64,000 nucleotides of DNA from Marinobacterium lutimaris. Lineage in GTDB: Bacteria; Pseudomonadota; Gammaproteobacteria; Pseudomonadales; Balneatricaceae. The DNA lies in contig NZ_FNVQ01000006.1 in assembly GCF_900108065.1 (NCBI RefSeq), forward strand, positions 62,001 to 126,000, written 5' to 3'. Shown here piece after piece: positions 35,574 through 44,817 of this stretch. Within the stretch, counting starts at the first letter, position 1; each line of letters begins with the position of its first letter. The notes under the pieces are model-generated. The model worked only from the letters and a program-made list of their open reading frames with translations, had not been told where the DNA came from and searched no databases. The position numbers and the translations under genes were made by a program.

Positions 35574-36854
35574 ATGCTTGGATTCCTTTCTGTAGGCGTC
35601 CTCGGGCTGCTGCTGCTCAGCATCCCGGTTGCCGTAACCCTGTTGTTGCTCGCGTTTGGCGTCGGCACCTTCTTTTCACCCTTCCCGCTGCTCAAGGCAC
35701 TGGGACAGAACCTCTGGTCGGCGGCGGACTCCTTCCTGCTGATCGCGATTCCGCTGTTCGTGCTGATGGGCGAGATTATCGTCCGCAGCGGCATCGCCGG
35801 GCGCGCCTACCGCGCCATGGATCACTGGCTATCCTGGCTGCCGGGCGGCCTGCTGCATGCCAACGTGGTCACCTCGACGCTGTTCTCCGCCACTTCAGGC
35901 TCCTCCGTCGCTACGGCGGCCACCATCTCCACCGTGGCGCTGCCGCAGCAGCGTGCGCTGGGCTATGACCCCAAGCTGTTCCTCGGCACCATCGCTGCCG
36001 GCGGCACCCTGGGTATTCTGATTCCACCGTCGATCAACCTGATCATCTACGGCTTCCTGACCGAAACCTCTATCCCGTCACTGTTCATGGCGGGCCTGAT
36101 CCCCGGTCTGCTGCTGGCCATGATCTTCATGCTGATCTCTATGGCCCTGTGCCTGGCGTTCCCGAAACTGGGCGGTCCGCGCCGCAGCTCCAGCTGGGGT
36201 GAGCGTTTCGGCGACCTGATCCATCTGGTACCGCTGCTGGCCCTGTTCGCGGCCATCGTCGGCTCGATCTATATGGGCTGGGCGACGCCGACCGAATCTG
36301 CCGCCATCGGCGTGGTCGCCTCGATGATCCTGGCCGCGATCAACCGCAAGCTGAACTGGAAAACCCTGCTCGAAGCGCTGGATGGCACCATCAAGACCAC
36401 CTCGATGATCATCTTCATCATCATGGCGGCCTCCTTCCTGAACTTCGTCATCAGCGCCGCCGGCCTGCCGCGGGTACTCACCGCGTTCCTCAACGCCCAT
36501 GAGTTCTCCAACTACGAGCTGCTGTTCGCGGTGATCCTGATGTACATCGTGCTCGGTTTCTTCATCGAGACGCTGTCACTGATGGTGATCACCATCCCGA
36601 TCGTGGCGCCGATCATCTTTGGCGCCGGCTTCGATGCCGTCTGGTTCGGCGTCATCATGATCATCTTCGTCGAAATGGCGCTGATCACACCGCCTGTGGG
36701 CCTCAACCTCTATATCGTGCAATCGGCGCGACGGGGCGAGCCATTCAGCGATGTGGTGCTGGGCACGCTGCCCTATATCGTCGCCATGCTGATCCTTGCC
36801 CTGCTGCTGATCGCCTTCCCGGCTATCGCTCTCTGGTTACCTGAAACGCTTTGA
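35574..36854 (+). CDS. TRAP transporter large permease (DctM family), second system
   Basis: 426 aa, about 12 helices. Motifs: LLIAIPLFVLMGEIIVRSG, SATSGSSVATAATIS, GGTLGILIPPSINLIIYG, TPTESAAIGV and MALITPPVGLNLYIV. The start is the ATG at 35574 (MLGFLSVGVLG), with GGAG upstream; a longer frame inside dctQ would add a polar extension. Confidence 0.94.
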   Translation: MLGFLSVGVLGLLLLSIPVAVTLLLLAFGVGTFFSPFPLLKALGQNLWSAADSFLLIAIPLFVLMGEIIVRSGIAGRAYRAMDHWLSWLPGGLLHANVVTSTLFSATSGSSVATAATISTVALPQQRALGYDPKLFLGTIAAGGTLGILIPPSINLIIYGFLTETSIPSLFMAGLIPGLLLAMIFMLISMALCLAFPKLGGPRRSSSWGERFGDLIHLVPLLALFAAIVGSIYMGWATPTESAAIGVVASMILAAINRKLNWKTLLEALDGTIKTTSMIIFIIMAASFLNFVISAAGLPRVLTAFLNAHEFSNYELLFAVILMYIVLGFFIETLSLMVITIPIVAPIIFGAGFDAVWFGVIMIIFVEMALITPPVGLNLYIVQSARRGEPFSDVVLGTLPYIVAMLILALLLIAFPAIALWLPETL

Positions 36855-36872
36855 TTTTGGAGTTCTAACACC

Positions 36873-37559
36873 ATGATTCTCAATCTGTCAGTCAACGGTC
36901 AGGCGACCGAATTCAGCATCGACAACCTGGCGATCGCCGGCTGGGCCGGCCGCGACCAGGAAGGCGTGCAGCACCATATCGACGAGCTTGCCGAACTCGG
37001 CGTACAGCCGCCGTCCACCACGCCGCTGTTCTACCGTGTTGATCCGCAGCAGCTGACCCAGGCCGACAAGGTCCAGGTGCTGGGCGAGGGCAGCTCCGGT
37101 GAAGCCGAAGTGCTGCTGATCGCTGACGCCAACCGTCGTCTGTTCGTATCCCTTGCATCCGACCACACCGACCGTGAGCTGGAAAGCTACAGCGTGGCGT
37201 TCTCCAAGCAGATCTGCGTCAAGCCGCTGGCCAAGGAAGCCTGGCCGCTGGAAGAGGTAGCACCGCACTGGGATCAGCTGCGCCTTGGCAGCGAGATCGA
37301 AGAGCAGGGCGCCCGGGTTGAATACCAGAACGGCACCCTGGCCGAACTGCTGGATATCCCGACGCTGCTGGAGCGCCTGCCGAAAGAGCTGCGCGACAAC
37401 CAGGGCATCCTGCCGAACACCGCCATGCTGTGCGGTACGGTACCGGCCATCGGCGGTATCCGCATGAGCCCGTCGTTCTCCGGCAGCCTGACCGACCCGG
37501 TACTGAACCGCAGCATCCGTCTGGACTACAGCCTGGAAACACTGCCGGTTGCCGTGTAA
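36873..37559 (+). CDS. DUF2848 domain protein
   Basis: 228 aa. It matches DUF2848, a fumarylacetoacetate-hydrolase-like fold, through the PLFYRVDPQQLTQADKVQVLG segment and the conserved FVSLASDHTDRELE. The family has no established function, but is regularly found beside TRAP genes and amidases. It probably lies in the same transcript as the amidase that follows 24 bp later. A hydrolase or lyase acting on the product of the amidase is a reasonable inference. Confidence 0.8.
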   Translation: MILNLSVNGQATEFSIDNLAIAGWAGRDQEGVQHHIDELAELGVQPPSTTPLFYRVDPQQLTQADKVQVLGEGSSGEAEVLLIADANRRLFVSLASDHTDRELESYSVAFSKQICVKPLAKEAWPLEEVAPHWDQLRLGSEIEEQGARVEYQNGTLAELLDIPTLLERLPKELRDNQGILPNTAMLCGTVPAIGGIRMSPSFSGSLTDPVLNRSIRLDYSLETLPVAV

Positions 37560-37583
37560 TCCAGGATCAGCCAAGGAGTCGAT

Positions 37584-38951
37584 ATGAGCGTGGAAAAAGC
37601 CTCAGCGTTCTTAAGCGGTGCGCTGAAACAGCGTCGCATCGCCGATGCGCTGAACGCCTTCAAGGCCGGGGATTTTTCTCCGGCGGAGCTGGCCACAGCG
37701 CTGGAACAGCGCAAGCAGGGGATGAACAGCGAGCGTCTGGCAAAGATCTATATCAGCCAGAGCACTGCACCGGAGCACGCCGCCCAGGGCGCCCTGGGCG
37801 GCATTCCGATCAGCATCAAGGATCTGTTTGACGTCAAGGGCGAGCAGACTCGCGCCGGTTCCAAGGTGCTGAGTTCAGCACCTGCAGCCTCCGAGGACGC
37901 GCCCTCCGTGGCGCGTCTGCGCGAGGCGGGCACCTGGTTTACCGGTCGTACCAACATGACCGAGTTCGCCTTCTCAGGGCTTGGCCTGAACCCGCATTAC
38001 GGTTCGCCGGAAAACCCCTTCGATGCCAGTCTGATCACCGGTGGTTCCACCTCCGGCGGCGCGGCCTCCATTGCCGATGGTCTGGCGCTGGGGACTCTGG
38101 GCAGCGATACCGGCGGTTCTCTGCGCATTCCGGCGGCATTCTGCGGCATCGTCGGTTTCAAACCGAGCCAGGCCAGCGTGCCCGGTGATGCGGCTTTCCC
38201 GCTGTCGCCGAGTCTGGACTGCGTCGGCCCCATGGGCGCCAGCGTAGACTGCTGCGCAAGGCTCTGGTCGGTACTGTCACAAACCGAAGTCAGCGACGCC
38301 GACATCGGTGATCGCAAGCTGCGTCTGGCGATCCCGGCCGGTGCGCTGATCGACAATCTGGAAGCGCCGGTGGCGGCCGCTTTCGAGCAGGCTGTGGAGC
38401 TGCTGCGCCAGCAGGGGCACCAGATCGAGACGCTGGCGTTCGATTCGGTGGATCAGGTCTATGCCATCAACCAGGCCGGCGGTCTGGTGGTGCCGGAGGC
38501 GATTGCGATCCACAAGGAGCGCCTGGAAGCCCAGGGCGAGGATTACGATCCGTTCGTACGCGATCGTCTGCAGGGTGGTCTGGAACTGCCTGCCTGGGTT
38601 TACGCCCAGCGCCTGTTGCCCAGGGGCAAGCTGCAGCAGCAGTTCGCCGCCGAGAGCAGCGGCTTTGATGCAGTGATTCTGCCGACGGTGCCGATTCTGC
38701 CGCCGGCCATCGCCACGCTGGAAAAGGATGCCGCCGCCTTCCATGCGGCCAACCGCATGGCGCTTCACAACACCAATGTCTTCAACTACCTGGATGCCAG
38801 CGCGATCTCTCTGCCCTGGCAGCCGCAACAGGCAAAACTGCCAATCGGCCTGATGCTGGCCCGCCCCCAGGGCCAGGATCTGGCGCTGCTGGCCCTGGCA
38901 CGCCGTATCGAAGCTCTGATCGAAACTCAGACAGAGACATCGATCGGCTAA
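37584..38951 (+). CDS. Amidase (amidase signature family), TRAP operon
   Basis: 455 aa. The Ser-cisSer-Lys triad is present: K79 in SIKDLFDV, S155 in ITGGSTSGG, S179 in GSDTGGSLRIP. It cleaves an amide to acid plus ammonia. As the last gene of the TRAP-DUF2848-amidase operon it should process the imported compound. The substrate cannot be predicted from sequence. Confidence 0.92.
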   Translation: MSVEKASAFLSGALKQRRIADALNAFKAGDFSPAELATALEQRKQGMNSERLAKIYISQSTAPEHAAQGALGGIPISIKDLFDVKGEQTRAGSKVLSSAPAASEDAPSVARLREAGTWFTGRTNMTEFAFSGLGLNPHYGSPENPFDASLITGGSTSGGAASIADGLALGTLGSDTGGSLRIPAAFCGIVGFKPSQASVPGDAAFPLSPSLDCVGPMGASVDCCARLWSVLSQTEVSDADIGDRKLRLAIPAGALIDNLEAPVAAAFEQAVELLRQQGHQIETLAFDSVDQVYAINQAGGLVVPEAIAIHKERLEAQGEDYDPFVRDRLQGGLELPAWVYAQRLLPRGKLQQQFAAESSGFDAVILPTVPILPPAIATLEKDAAAFHAANRMALHNTNVFNYLDASAISLPWQPQQAKLPIGLMLARPQGQDLALLALARRIEALIETQTETSIG

Positions 38952-39275
38952 GCCTGACTAAATAGCACTCGTTGCCGGTTGTACTGCCCGTTTCACGGGC
39001 AGTACGCCAAACCTGTACTTCTATCCCTCTCTGGTGAGGTGCAGGCTTTTTTCGGGGTCGGCTTGCACCAGTCAGACCCCGTTTTTTTGCCCGCCAATCA
39101 CAAACCCAGCCATCCCGTAAAACAGCTGAATAACCCAGGGTGCGGGTTATCCAGCCGATCCGGTTTATCCGTCAAAGGTCTGTGCGGTTCACTTCAGCCA
39201 ATGGAATACGCCGGCTTGATAAGCGGCATTCTCGGCCTGATATGTATAGGGAAGGAGCGGTGGTCAGGGGTTCGA
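38952..39275. other. Convergent intergenic region with two terminator-like hairpins
   Basis: About 320 bp between the amidase (plus) and the SBP-like gene (minus). A perfect 11-bp stem GTACTGCCCGT / ACGGGCAGTAC with a 3-nt loop lies at 38981-39005, without a T run. A second hairpin follows at 39053-39088. I see no gene in the rest. Confidence 0.7.
39053..39088 (+). terminator. Intrinsic terminator of the TRAP-amidase operon
   Basis: CGGGGTC / GACCCCG (7 bp, 15-nt loop) followed by seven T residues (39082-39088). A larger flanking pairing (CTGGTG with CACCAG) may extend the fold. Confidence 0.75.
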
Positions 39276-40526
39276 TCAGGCAGACATGAAGTCGTGCCAG
39301 CGGCGTACCAGGTAGTTGTGCTCGTCCATTACCGAGTTCCACACCGCCACCTGGCTCATGCGCTGGATGTAGCTGCCGCCTTCGCGCACTTCACCCTGGC
39401 GGATAACCGGTTTGCCTCCCGCCACGCCGGGCAGGTCCTCGCTGGCCGCCTTACCGTCGTACCAGTAATCCCATTCCGCCTTGGACATCAGCGGCCGGGA
39501 ACGCTGGGGGTTGGAGATATAGTAACCCTGGCGGGCGATCATCGACCCCGGCCAGCCGGACAGCCACCAATTCATGTAGTCGTAAGCCGCATCCAGCACC
39601 CTGCCGGTCGCACAGCGGGAGATCGACATGCCGCCATACCAGGCGCGGTAGCCTTCGCGGGGCGCCGCCATGCGCAGGTCGAGCTGCTGCGCCTTGAGCT
39701 CGATCAGGGCCGGGGACCAGAGGCTTTCGATGCCGACGGCGCCCTGCTTCATCTGTTCGACCGCGGCAGAATGGTCGCTCCAGAAGGAGCGGAAATGATT
39801 TTTACGTTTCAGCTTTATAAGGCATTCGATCAGCTGATCGATCTCTTCGATCGACAGGTTGCCGATATCCTTGAACTTCGCCAGACCCTTCGCTTCCACG
39901 GCCAGCGCGGCATCCAGCGCACCGATCGCGCAGTCGCTCTGCAGACCGACCAGGCCACAGCAGCGCTCATCCACCAGCCAGCCCCAGCTTTCCTCTTCGG
40001 CAATCAGGTCCGCGGGCAACAGATCCCGGCGGTAGCCGAAGCTGTCGGCGTTGTGACTGACAGGCAGCATGGTGATTTTGCCGGTAGGGCGCGGGCCAAA
40101 GTTGCCATCCGGCTGCACGTAGAGCCTGTCCACCGGCTTGCAGCCATCGCCCAGCGGCGCATGCAGGGTGATCCGGCCGGTTTTCGGCAGCGAGTTGATC
40201 TCTTCCCAGTGGGTGATCCGCTTGATATCGATCGGCTGCACCGCCGAGGCGGGCCAGATAAAGTCCACGTTGTGGAACCACTGGTCGTAGATATCGAACG
40301 ACTCCGGCGACAGCACGCCCCGGGTCTGCGCTTCCACACCGTCTAGCACCTCAAAGCGAATATCGATCCCCAGATCCTTGCGTGCCTGATCGCGAATGCA
40401 GTCGAGCAGGGTCACAGAGGTACCCAGCACACGCAGCACCGGGGCTCCTTTAAGAATCGCCGGTGCTTTAGATGTTTTCGGTGCTTCCGGCGATTGCGAT
40501 GAAGAGGTTGTCGCAGATTTAGCCAT
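39276..40526 (-). CDS. Solute-binding-protein homologue without signal peptide
   Basis: 416 aa, related to spermidine/putrescine-type ABC substrate-binding proteins (family 1): VLRVLGTSVTLLDCIRD, FDIYDQWFHNVDFIWPASAVQPID, DSFGYRRD, LWSPALIELK and DAAYDYMNWWLSGWPG. The N-terminus MAKSATTSSSQSPEAPKTSKAP is polar, rich in Ser and Pro, and has no hydrophobic core, so export by Sec or Tat is unlikely. No ABC permease or ATPase gene lies nearby. It overlaps the upstream CobW GTPase by 8 bp, and may therefore act in the cytoplasm as a ligand or metallo-cofactor-related protein. This is inference; a missed start would alter it, but the upstream frame offers none. Confidence 0.7.
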   Translation of the reverse strand: MAKSATTSSSQSPEAPKTSKAPAILKGAPVLRVLGTSVTLLDCIRDQARKDLGIDIRFEVLDGVEAQTRGVLSPESFDIYDQWFHNVDFIWPASAVQPIDIKRITHWEEINSLPKTGRITLHAPLGDGCKPVDRLYVQPDGNFGPRPTGKITMLPVSHNADSFGYRRDLLPADLIAEEESWGWLVDERCCGLVGLQSDCAIGALDAALAVEAKGLAKFKDIGNLSIEEIDQLIECLIKLKRKNHFRSFWSDHSAAVEQMKQGAVGIESLWSPALIELKAQQLDLRMAAPREGYRAWYGGMSISRCATGRVLDAAYDYMNWWLSGWPGSMIARQGYYISNPQRSRPLMSKAEWDYWYDGKAASEDLPGVAGGKPVIRQGEVREGGSYIQRMSQVAVWNSVMDEHNYLVRRWHDFMSA

Positions 40527-41574
40527 TGAGGATCCTTGGCGCGGGGAAACGGCTGATGCTTTCCATAAATGTTTGCAGCGAACGCCTTATTGTAACCTCT
40601 GAAAGATTGCGAGTGATAAATATAAGGTATGAGTCACGCTCTTCCTTGGGCCACTGGGTCAGCAGCTCCGGCGGATACACCGTGTGCTGTACGCCGTGCA
40701 GCACCAGCGGGACTTCACTGTCCTTGGGGTGCAACACCCCTTTGACGCGCAGAAGATTGGCGCCGTGGCAGTCAAGCAGCAGCGACAGCCAGATACCCAG
40801 GCAGGTCCAGTCCAGCTCACCATCCAGCTGCAGGCGGAAAGACGCAATACCATCCAGGTGCTGGCCTGCAGGCTGTTGCTTATTAGAAAACGCGGAAAAG
40901 GCGGGGGATCCCAGCCAGCTCTGAATCTGCACCGGTCGCCACTGCTTGCCGCCCGAGACGCCGACAAACAGGTTCTCCAGCTGAGCAGGCTCGACCTCGC
41001 CACTGATCAGTTCAGCCGCAGGGTTGATACGCTGAACAATCTCCCGAACCTTATCCAGCTGTGCAGACTCCGCCTGGGCAACTTTCGAAAGCACGACTCT
41101 GTCTGCAGCCGCCACCTGGTCGGTCCAGACCGGATAAGACTCGTAGCTGGCCAACCCGTTCTGCGCATCGACCAGACAGATACCCGCCGCCGGCTTCAAC
41201 TGATTGCGCAGCACAGTATCGGCGGCCAGGGTCGAATTGATCGGGCCGGGATCAGCTAGCCCTGTGGTCTCAAGGATAATGCGGCGGAAAGGAGGAATCT
41301 CCCCGGATTCACGCTGCGACAACAGCTTTTTCAAAGCCTCGGACAGCTCTCCACGGATGGTGCAGCAGACGCAGCCGCTTTTCAGCAGCACCGCTTCCTG
41401 CTCAAGATCGCCCAACAGCAGGTTATCCAGCCCCACCTCGCCAAATTCGTTGATCAGCACCGCGGTATCGCCGAAGGCCTCGTCACGCAGCACCCGCTTC
41501 AGCAAAGTCGTTTTGCCGGCGCCGAGAAAGCCGGTAATCACATGGACCGGAATCCTGTTATCCAGATCAGCCAT
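40519..41574 (-). CDS. CobW-family GTPase, second copy
   Basis: 351 aa. Walker A GFLGAGKTT (residues 15-23), CVCC metal motif at C68-V-C70-C71, NEFGEVGLD switch, RIILETTGLADPGP Walker B region and a full CobW_C domain at the C-terminus. Overlaps the small MCGLCG protein upstream (8 bp) and the SBP-like gene downstream, forming a tight three-gene unit. It shares little beyond motifs with the first CobW protein, so the two are not recent duplicates. Confidence 0.9.
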   Translation of the reverse strand: MADLDNRIPVHVITGFLGAGKTTLLKRVLRDEAFGDTAVLINEFGEVGLDNLLLGDLEQEAVLLKSGCVCCTIRGELSEALKKLLSQRESGEIPPFRRIILETTGLADPGPINSTLAADTVLRNQLKPAAGICLVDAQNGLASYESYPVWTDQVAAADRVVLSKVAQAESAQLDKVREIVQRINPAAELISGEVEPAQLENLFVGVSGGKQWRPVQIQSWLGSPAFSAFSNKQQPAGQHLDGIASFRLQLDGELDWTCLGIWLSLLLDCHGANLLRVKGVLHPKDSEVPLVLHGVQHTVYPPELLTQWPKEERDSYLIFITRNLSEVTIRRSLQTFMESISRFPAPRILNG

Positions 41575-41887
41575 TAGCCTGCTCCTCGCCGATAAAGACC
41601 GCCGACAGCGGATCGACCGCGCGCCCAGTCAGATCTGCGACCGCGCGCCAGATCTCACCCAGGTCGGTGGCCAGCGCCTGTTTACCTGTAGCCGTAGATA
41701 TCAGGTAACTGGTGTTCTGAAAGTCCTTCACCGTCACCCGGGCCGATTCCAGCACACTGTTGATCAGCGCGATCCGGTAAGCCCGCTCGCGCCGACGCTC
41801 ATCGGCGGCTTGTTCGGGGTCAAGCGTATGGGTCGCGCTCCAGTGGCTTTCGCCACCTAGGGCTCCGCACAGTCCGCACATCAGCAA
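41567..41887 (-). CDS. Small protein of unknown function with MCGLCG start
   Basis: 106 aa (or 104 from a second ATG giving MCGLCGALGG). I do not recognise a characterised family. What is visible: two cysteines spaced CxxC at the extreme N-terminus, HWSATHTLD, a basic helix (AADERRRERAYRIALINSVLE) and SYLISTATGKQALATDLGEIW. The MCGxxG start recalls the N-terminal nucleophile of class II glutamine amidotransferases, but the protein is far too short for that domain. The operon position between an amidase and a CobW GTPase suggests a metal-binding or adaptor role. Annotation stays hypothetical. Confidence 0.75.
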   Translation of the reverse strand: MLMCGLCGALGGESHWSATHTLDPEQAADERRRERAYRIALINSVLESARVTVKDFQNTSYLISTATGKQALATDLGEIWRAVADLTGRAVDPLSAVFIGEEQANG

Positions 41888-41893
41888 TCTCCT

Positions 41894-43249
41894 CTAGCGA
41901 GCATCAACGATCAGCGCCTCGACTGCGGTGGCGCTACGCAGCAGCCACTCATCCTCTCCGCAAGGAGCGCTGAGCTGCAGACCGGTGAACTGATTATCCG
42001 CATCAATCCCGCTGGGTAGCGCTACAGCTGGGCAGTCCAGCAGACTGGCCACCATCGACAGCTTGAGTGTTTTCAGGTTGGTTGCGGCAAAGAGCTCCGG
42101 GTCTTTTGCCAGCGGCTCAAGCTCCGGTGCCACATGGGCCACCGTCGGTGTCAGCAGCACGGCACCATCGAGATCCTCTTTAAGGGAGTGAATCATGCGG
42201 TTGCGTTCACGATAGAGCACCAGCAGGCGTTCACCGCTGACACTGGCCGCTCCGCCCAGGCGCTGTCTTACACGCGGGTCCATCTGCTCGCCGAGATCGC
42301 TGTTCACCAGGTGGCCATATTCTGCATAGGCCTCCACGGCGCCCAGCCAACCCAGTGCTTCAATACAATCCAGCGCCTCATGCACCGGAGCGACGGCGCG
42401 CTCCTCAACGCTATAGCCCGCGGCGCGCAGCTTATCGACGGTCTGCATCAGATTACGCCAGACCGCCGGTTCTATATCGATCCGCTCCGGCAGCGCCATA
42501 TCCACCACAAACCGCACCGCGTTTTGTGCCAGCGGCTTTCTCGGCCGGTAAGTCTCGCCACGCATGGCATCATCCACCGCCACACAGTCCGCCAGCGTAT
42601 GCGCCATCACGCCGATAGTATCCAGGGTATCCGCCAACGGCGTGACGCCCTCCCGGGTATGGCGGTTCTGGGAGGGGCGGTAGGAAACCAGGCCATTAAA
42701 CGCCGCCGGTACGCGCAGAGAGCCTGCGGTGTCTGTCCCGATCGCCGCCGGCACCACACCCTGGGCCACGGCCAGCGCCGAGCCGGAACTGGAACCACCC
42801 GGTACACGCGGCGTATCTCCACTGGCAATCGACACCGGCGTGCCGTAGTGAGGATTGAGGCCAAGGCCGGAGTAGGCCAGTTCCGTAAGGTTGGTCTTGC
42901 CGACACTGACCAGACCGGCAGCTGCGGCGTTATACGCCGCACGGGCATCGGTTTCCGCCGGCTGGTTCGACAATACCCGGCTGCCCGCCGTGGTCACCGT
43001 GCCGGCAAGATCAAACAGATCCTTCCAGGCCAGGGGGACGCCATCCAGCGGCCCCCTGCGCAGCTTCAGCCGCGCGCGATCGGCCGCCGCCTGAGCTTCC
43101 GCCAGGGCTCGCTCGGGGCAGAGCGAGATAAATACGCCCTCAGCCTCCAGGGCCTTGGCCAGGGCTTCGCGGGTCAGGGCAATAGGGTCCAACCGACCGG
43201 CCGCTATCTGCTCACCCATCTCCAGGGCGGTCAAGGTAGGGTTACTCAT
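41894..43249 (-). CDS. Amidase (amidase signature family), imide/NCS1 operon
   Basis: 451 aa. Triad K76 (AWKDLFD), S153 (PGGSSSGSA), S177 (GTDTAGSLR). Half-amidase activity (opening the linear half-amide produced from a cyclic imide) would fit the divergent imide hydrolase. The gene lies between the NCS1 permease gene upstream (10 bp) and the MCGLCG gene downstream (6 bp). The substrate is inferred. Confidence 0.92.
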   Translation of the reverse strand: MSNPTLTALEMGEQIAAGRLDPIALTREALAKALEAEGVFISLCPERALAEAQAAADRARLKLRRGPLDGVPLAWKDLFDLAGTVTTAGSRVLSNQPAETDARAAYNAAAAGLVSVGKTNLTELAYSGLGLNPHYGTPVSIASGDTPRVPGGSSSGSALAVAQGVVPAAIGTDTAGSLRVPAAFNGLVSYRPSQNRHTREGVTPLADTLDTIGVMAHTLADCVAVDDAMRGETYRPRKPLAQNAVRFVVDMALPERIDIEPAVWRNLMQTVDKLRAAGYSVEERAVAPVHEALDCIEALGWLGAVEAYAEYGHLVNSDLGEQMDPRVRQRLGGAASVSGERLLVLYRERNRMIHSLKEDLDGAVLLTPTVAHVAPELEPLAKDPELFAATNLKTLKLSMVASLLDCPAVALPSGIDADNQFTGLQLSAPCGEDEWLLRSATAVEALIVDAR

Positions 43250-43259
43250 GCTATCCGCC

Positions 43260-44774
43260 TCAGAGATCTTCGCGTTTCTGTTTCAATGCAGCGGTATCGG
43301 CATCGCTGAGCCTGCTGAAACCCCGTTCCTTATCGAATACCCAGTTACGGCCAACGCTGGTCGCAAGATACTGGTCATCAAAGCCCGAGTTGACCTCCTG
43401 CTGCGGATAGCGCGGCATGATCCAGGTTTTCATCAGCAGCCAGTAGATCAGCAGCGCCGACAGGAAGCCCACCGCGTATGCGTATTCAAGGAACAGGATC
43501 GCCAGACCACCGCCGATAACCCAGGCGATCAGGCCTGCCGGGTTAAAGCCCGATGCGAAGCGGAACTGACCATTGGGGTTGAACAGGTCAGGCACGTTGA
43601 GTCGGCGACGGCGCAGCAGGTAGTAATCCGCCACCATGATGCCGCCCACGGCGGACAGCAGCGCACCGTAGTAGCTGAGGAAGGTAAACAGGTTATTCAG
43701 GATCAGCCAGGGCATCGCCAGGGTGCCGATAATACCGGCCAGCACCAGTGCAACGGCATAGGAGACGCGCGGCGCGCCGGCATTCACAAAGGTCAGCGCG
43801 GCGGGAATCAGGTTAGCGGCATTGTTGGTGGACCACTGCGCCAGGATCACCATCAGCAGTAGAACCACCAGGGTAAAGCCTGCGCCCTGGGCCTGGATCA
43901 CACTGACCGGGTTCCAGTCGCCCGCGGCGATAAAGGAGACGCCGCCGATCAGCGCGATCCACGCCTGGGTCGCAGGCAGCGCGATGAACTGAGCCACGAA
44001 CACATTGCGGTTACGCTGACGGAAGCCTTTCGGGTTTGCGGGCACTTTCAGGAAGCGGGTCAGGTTGGGGATATCCACAGCCAGCGCAGACCAGAAGGCC
44101 ATGTTGGCGAAAAACAGGCCGATCACGGACACATCTTCGCCACCGGCGAAGGTCCAGATATTGATGCCCTGGGTCTTCGCCAGCACATCGAGGGTGTAAT
44201 ACATCCAGATCGAGATCGCCAGAATGCATGGCGCTGCAATAGAGGCGAGCATCTCAACCGCGCGGATACCCAGCGCCGTATTGACGATCTGCACCACCGC
44301 AAAGATCAGGTACCAGGTCACCCAGCTGTCAAAGCCGGTGAGGTACTCGACGATACCGTTGAGCGCCAGCGCCCCCAGGTAGGTCTGGATACCGAACCAG
44401 ATGGCGGCAACCACGCCGCGCGATACCGCCGGCAGATGCGTGCCCTTGATACCGAAGGGCGCCCGCAGATAGACCGAGAACGAGAGCCCGTGCTCGGTGC
44501 CGATATCGGCGGTCAGCGTCATCACCACGCCCAACACCAGGTTGGCCAGGAAGATCACCACCACCACTTCGGCCAGTGACAGCCCCGCAACGCCGCCGGC
44601 GCCCAGCTGGAAGGTGGCGATGATGACGGCCATACCGATCCAAAGCCAGATAAAACCCCAGAATCCAATTGTTCTTTGAGAACGCCATACCGGGAGAATC
44701 GACTCCTCCAGCAAATGGCTGTCTGTCTGTGGGCTTGTTCCATCTGCCTCTTGATGACTTTGATGACCGTTCAA
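43260..44774 (-). CDS. NCS1-family nucleobase/hydantoin/allantoin permease
   Basis: 504-aa, 12-helix sodium or proton symporter. Characteristic NCS1 motifs are WIGMAVIIATFQLGAGGVAGLSL, GLSFSVYLRAPFGIKGTHLPAVSRGVVA, ALAVDIPNLTRF, AQWSTNNAANLIPA and LSAVGGIMVADYYLLRR. Family members import uracil, cytosine, allantoin or hydantoins; a cyclic imide such as succinimide or a dihydropyrimidine would match the neighbouring imidase and amidase. First gene of the minus-strand operon, starting 20 bp from a 24-bp palindrome. Confidence 0.92.
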   Translation of the reverse strand: MNGHQSHQEADGTSPQTDSHLLEESILPVWRSQRTIGFWGFIWLWIGMAVIIATFQLGAGGVAGLSLAEVVVVIFLANLVLGVVMTLTADIGTEHGLSFSVYLRAPFGIKGTHLPAVSRGVVAAIWFGIQTYLGALALNGIVEYLTGFDSWVTWYLIFAVVQIVNTALGIRAVEMLASIAAPCILAISIWMYYTLDVLAKTQGINIWTFAGGEDVSVIGLFFANMAFWSALAVDIPNLTRFLKVPANPKGFRQRNRNVFVAQFIALPATQAWIALIGGVSFIAAGDWNPVSVIQAQGAGFTLVVLLLMVILAQWSTNNAANLIPAALTFVNAGAPRVSYAVALVLAGIIGTLAMPWLILNNLFTFLSYYGALLSAVGGIMVADYYLLRRRRLNVPDLFNPNGQFRFASGFNPAGLIAWVIGGGLAILFLEYAYAVGFLSALLIYWLLMKTWIMPRYPQQEVNSGFDDQYLATSVGRNWVFDKERGFSRLSDADTAALKQKREDL

Positions 44775-44793
44775 ACCCTGGCCTCCGCTATAG

Positions 44794-44817
44794 ATGAATT
44801 TTGAATACAGAATTCAT
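44794..44817. promoter_or_regulatory. 24-bp palindromic operator, proximal to the NCS1 operon
   Basis: An imperfect palindrome with arms ATGAATT and AATTCAT around TTGAATACAG, 20 bp before the NCS1 permease start. A site matching at 21 of 24 positions lies at 45108-45131. The GntR-type regulator at 49325 is the likely binder. Confidence 0.7.

Noticed and set aside
39053..39088. Riboswitch-like fold in the 38952-39275 gap
   Set aside because: The hairpins are at the end of a convergent gene pair, not upstream of a gene, and are explained as terminators.
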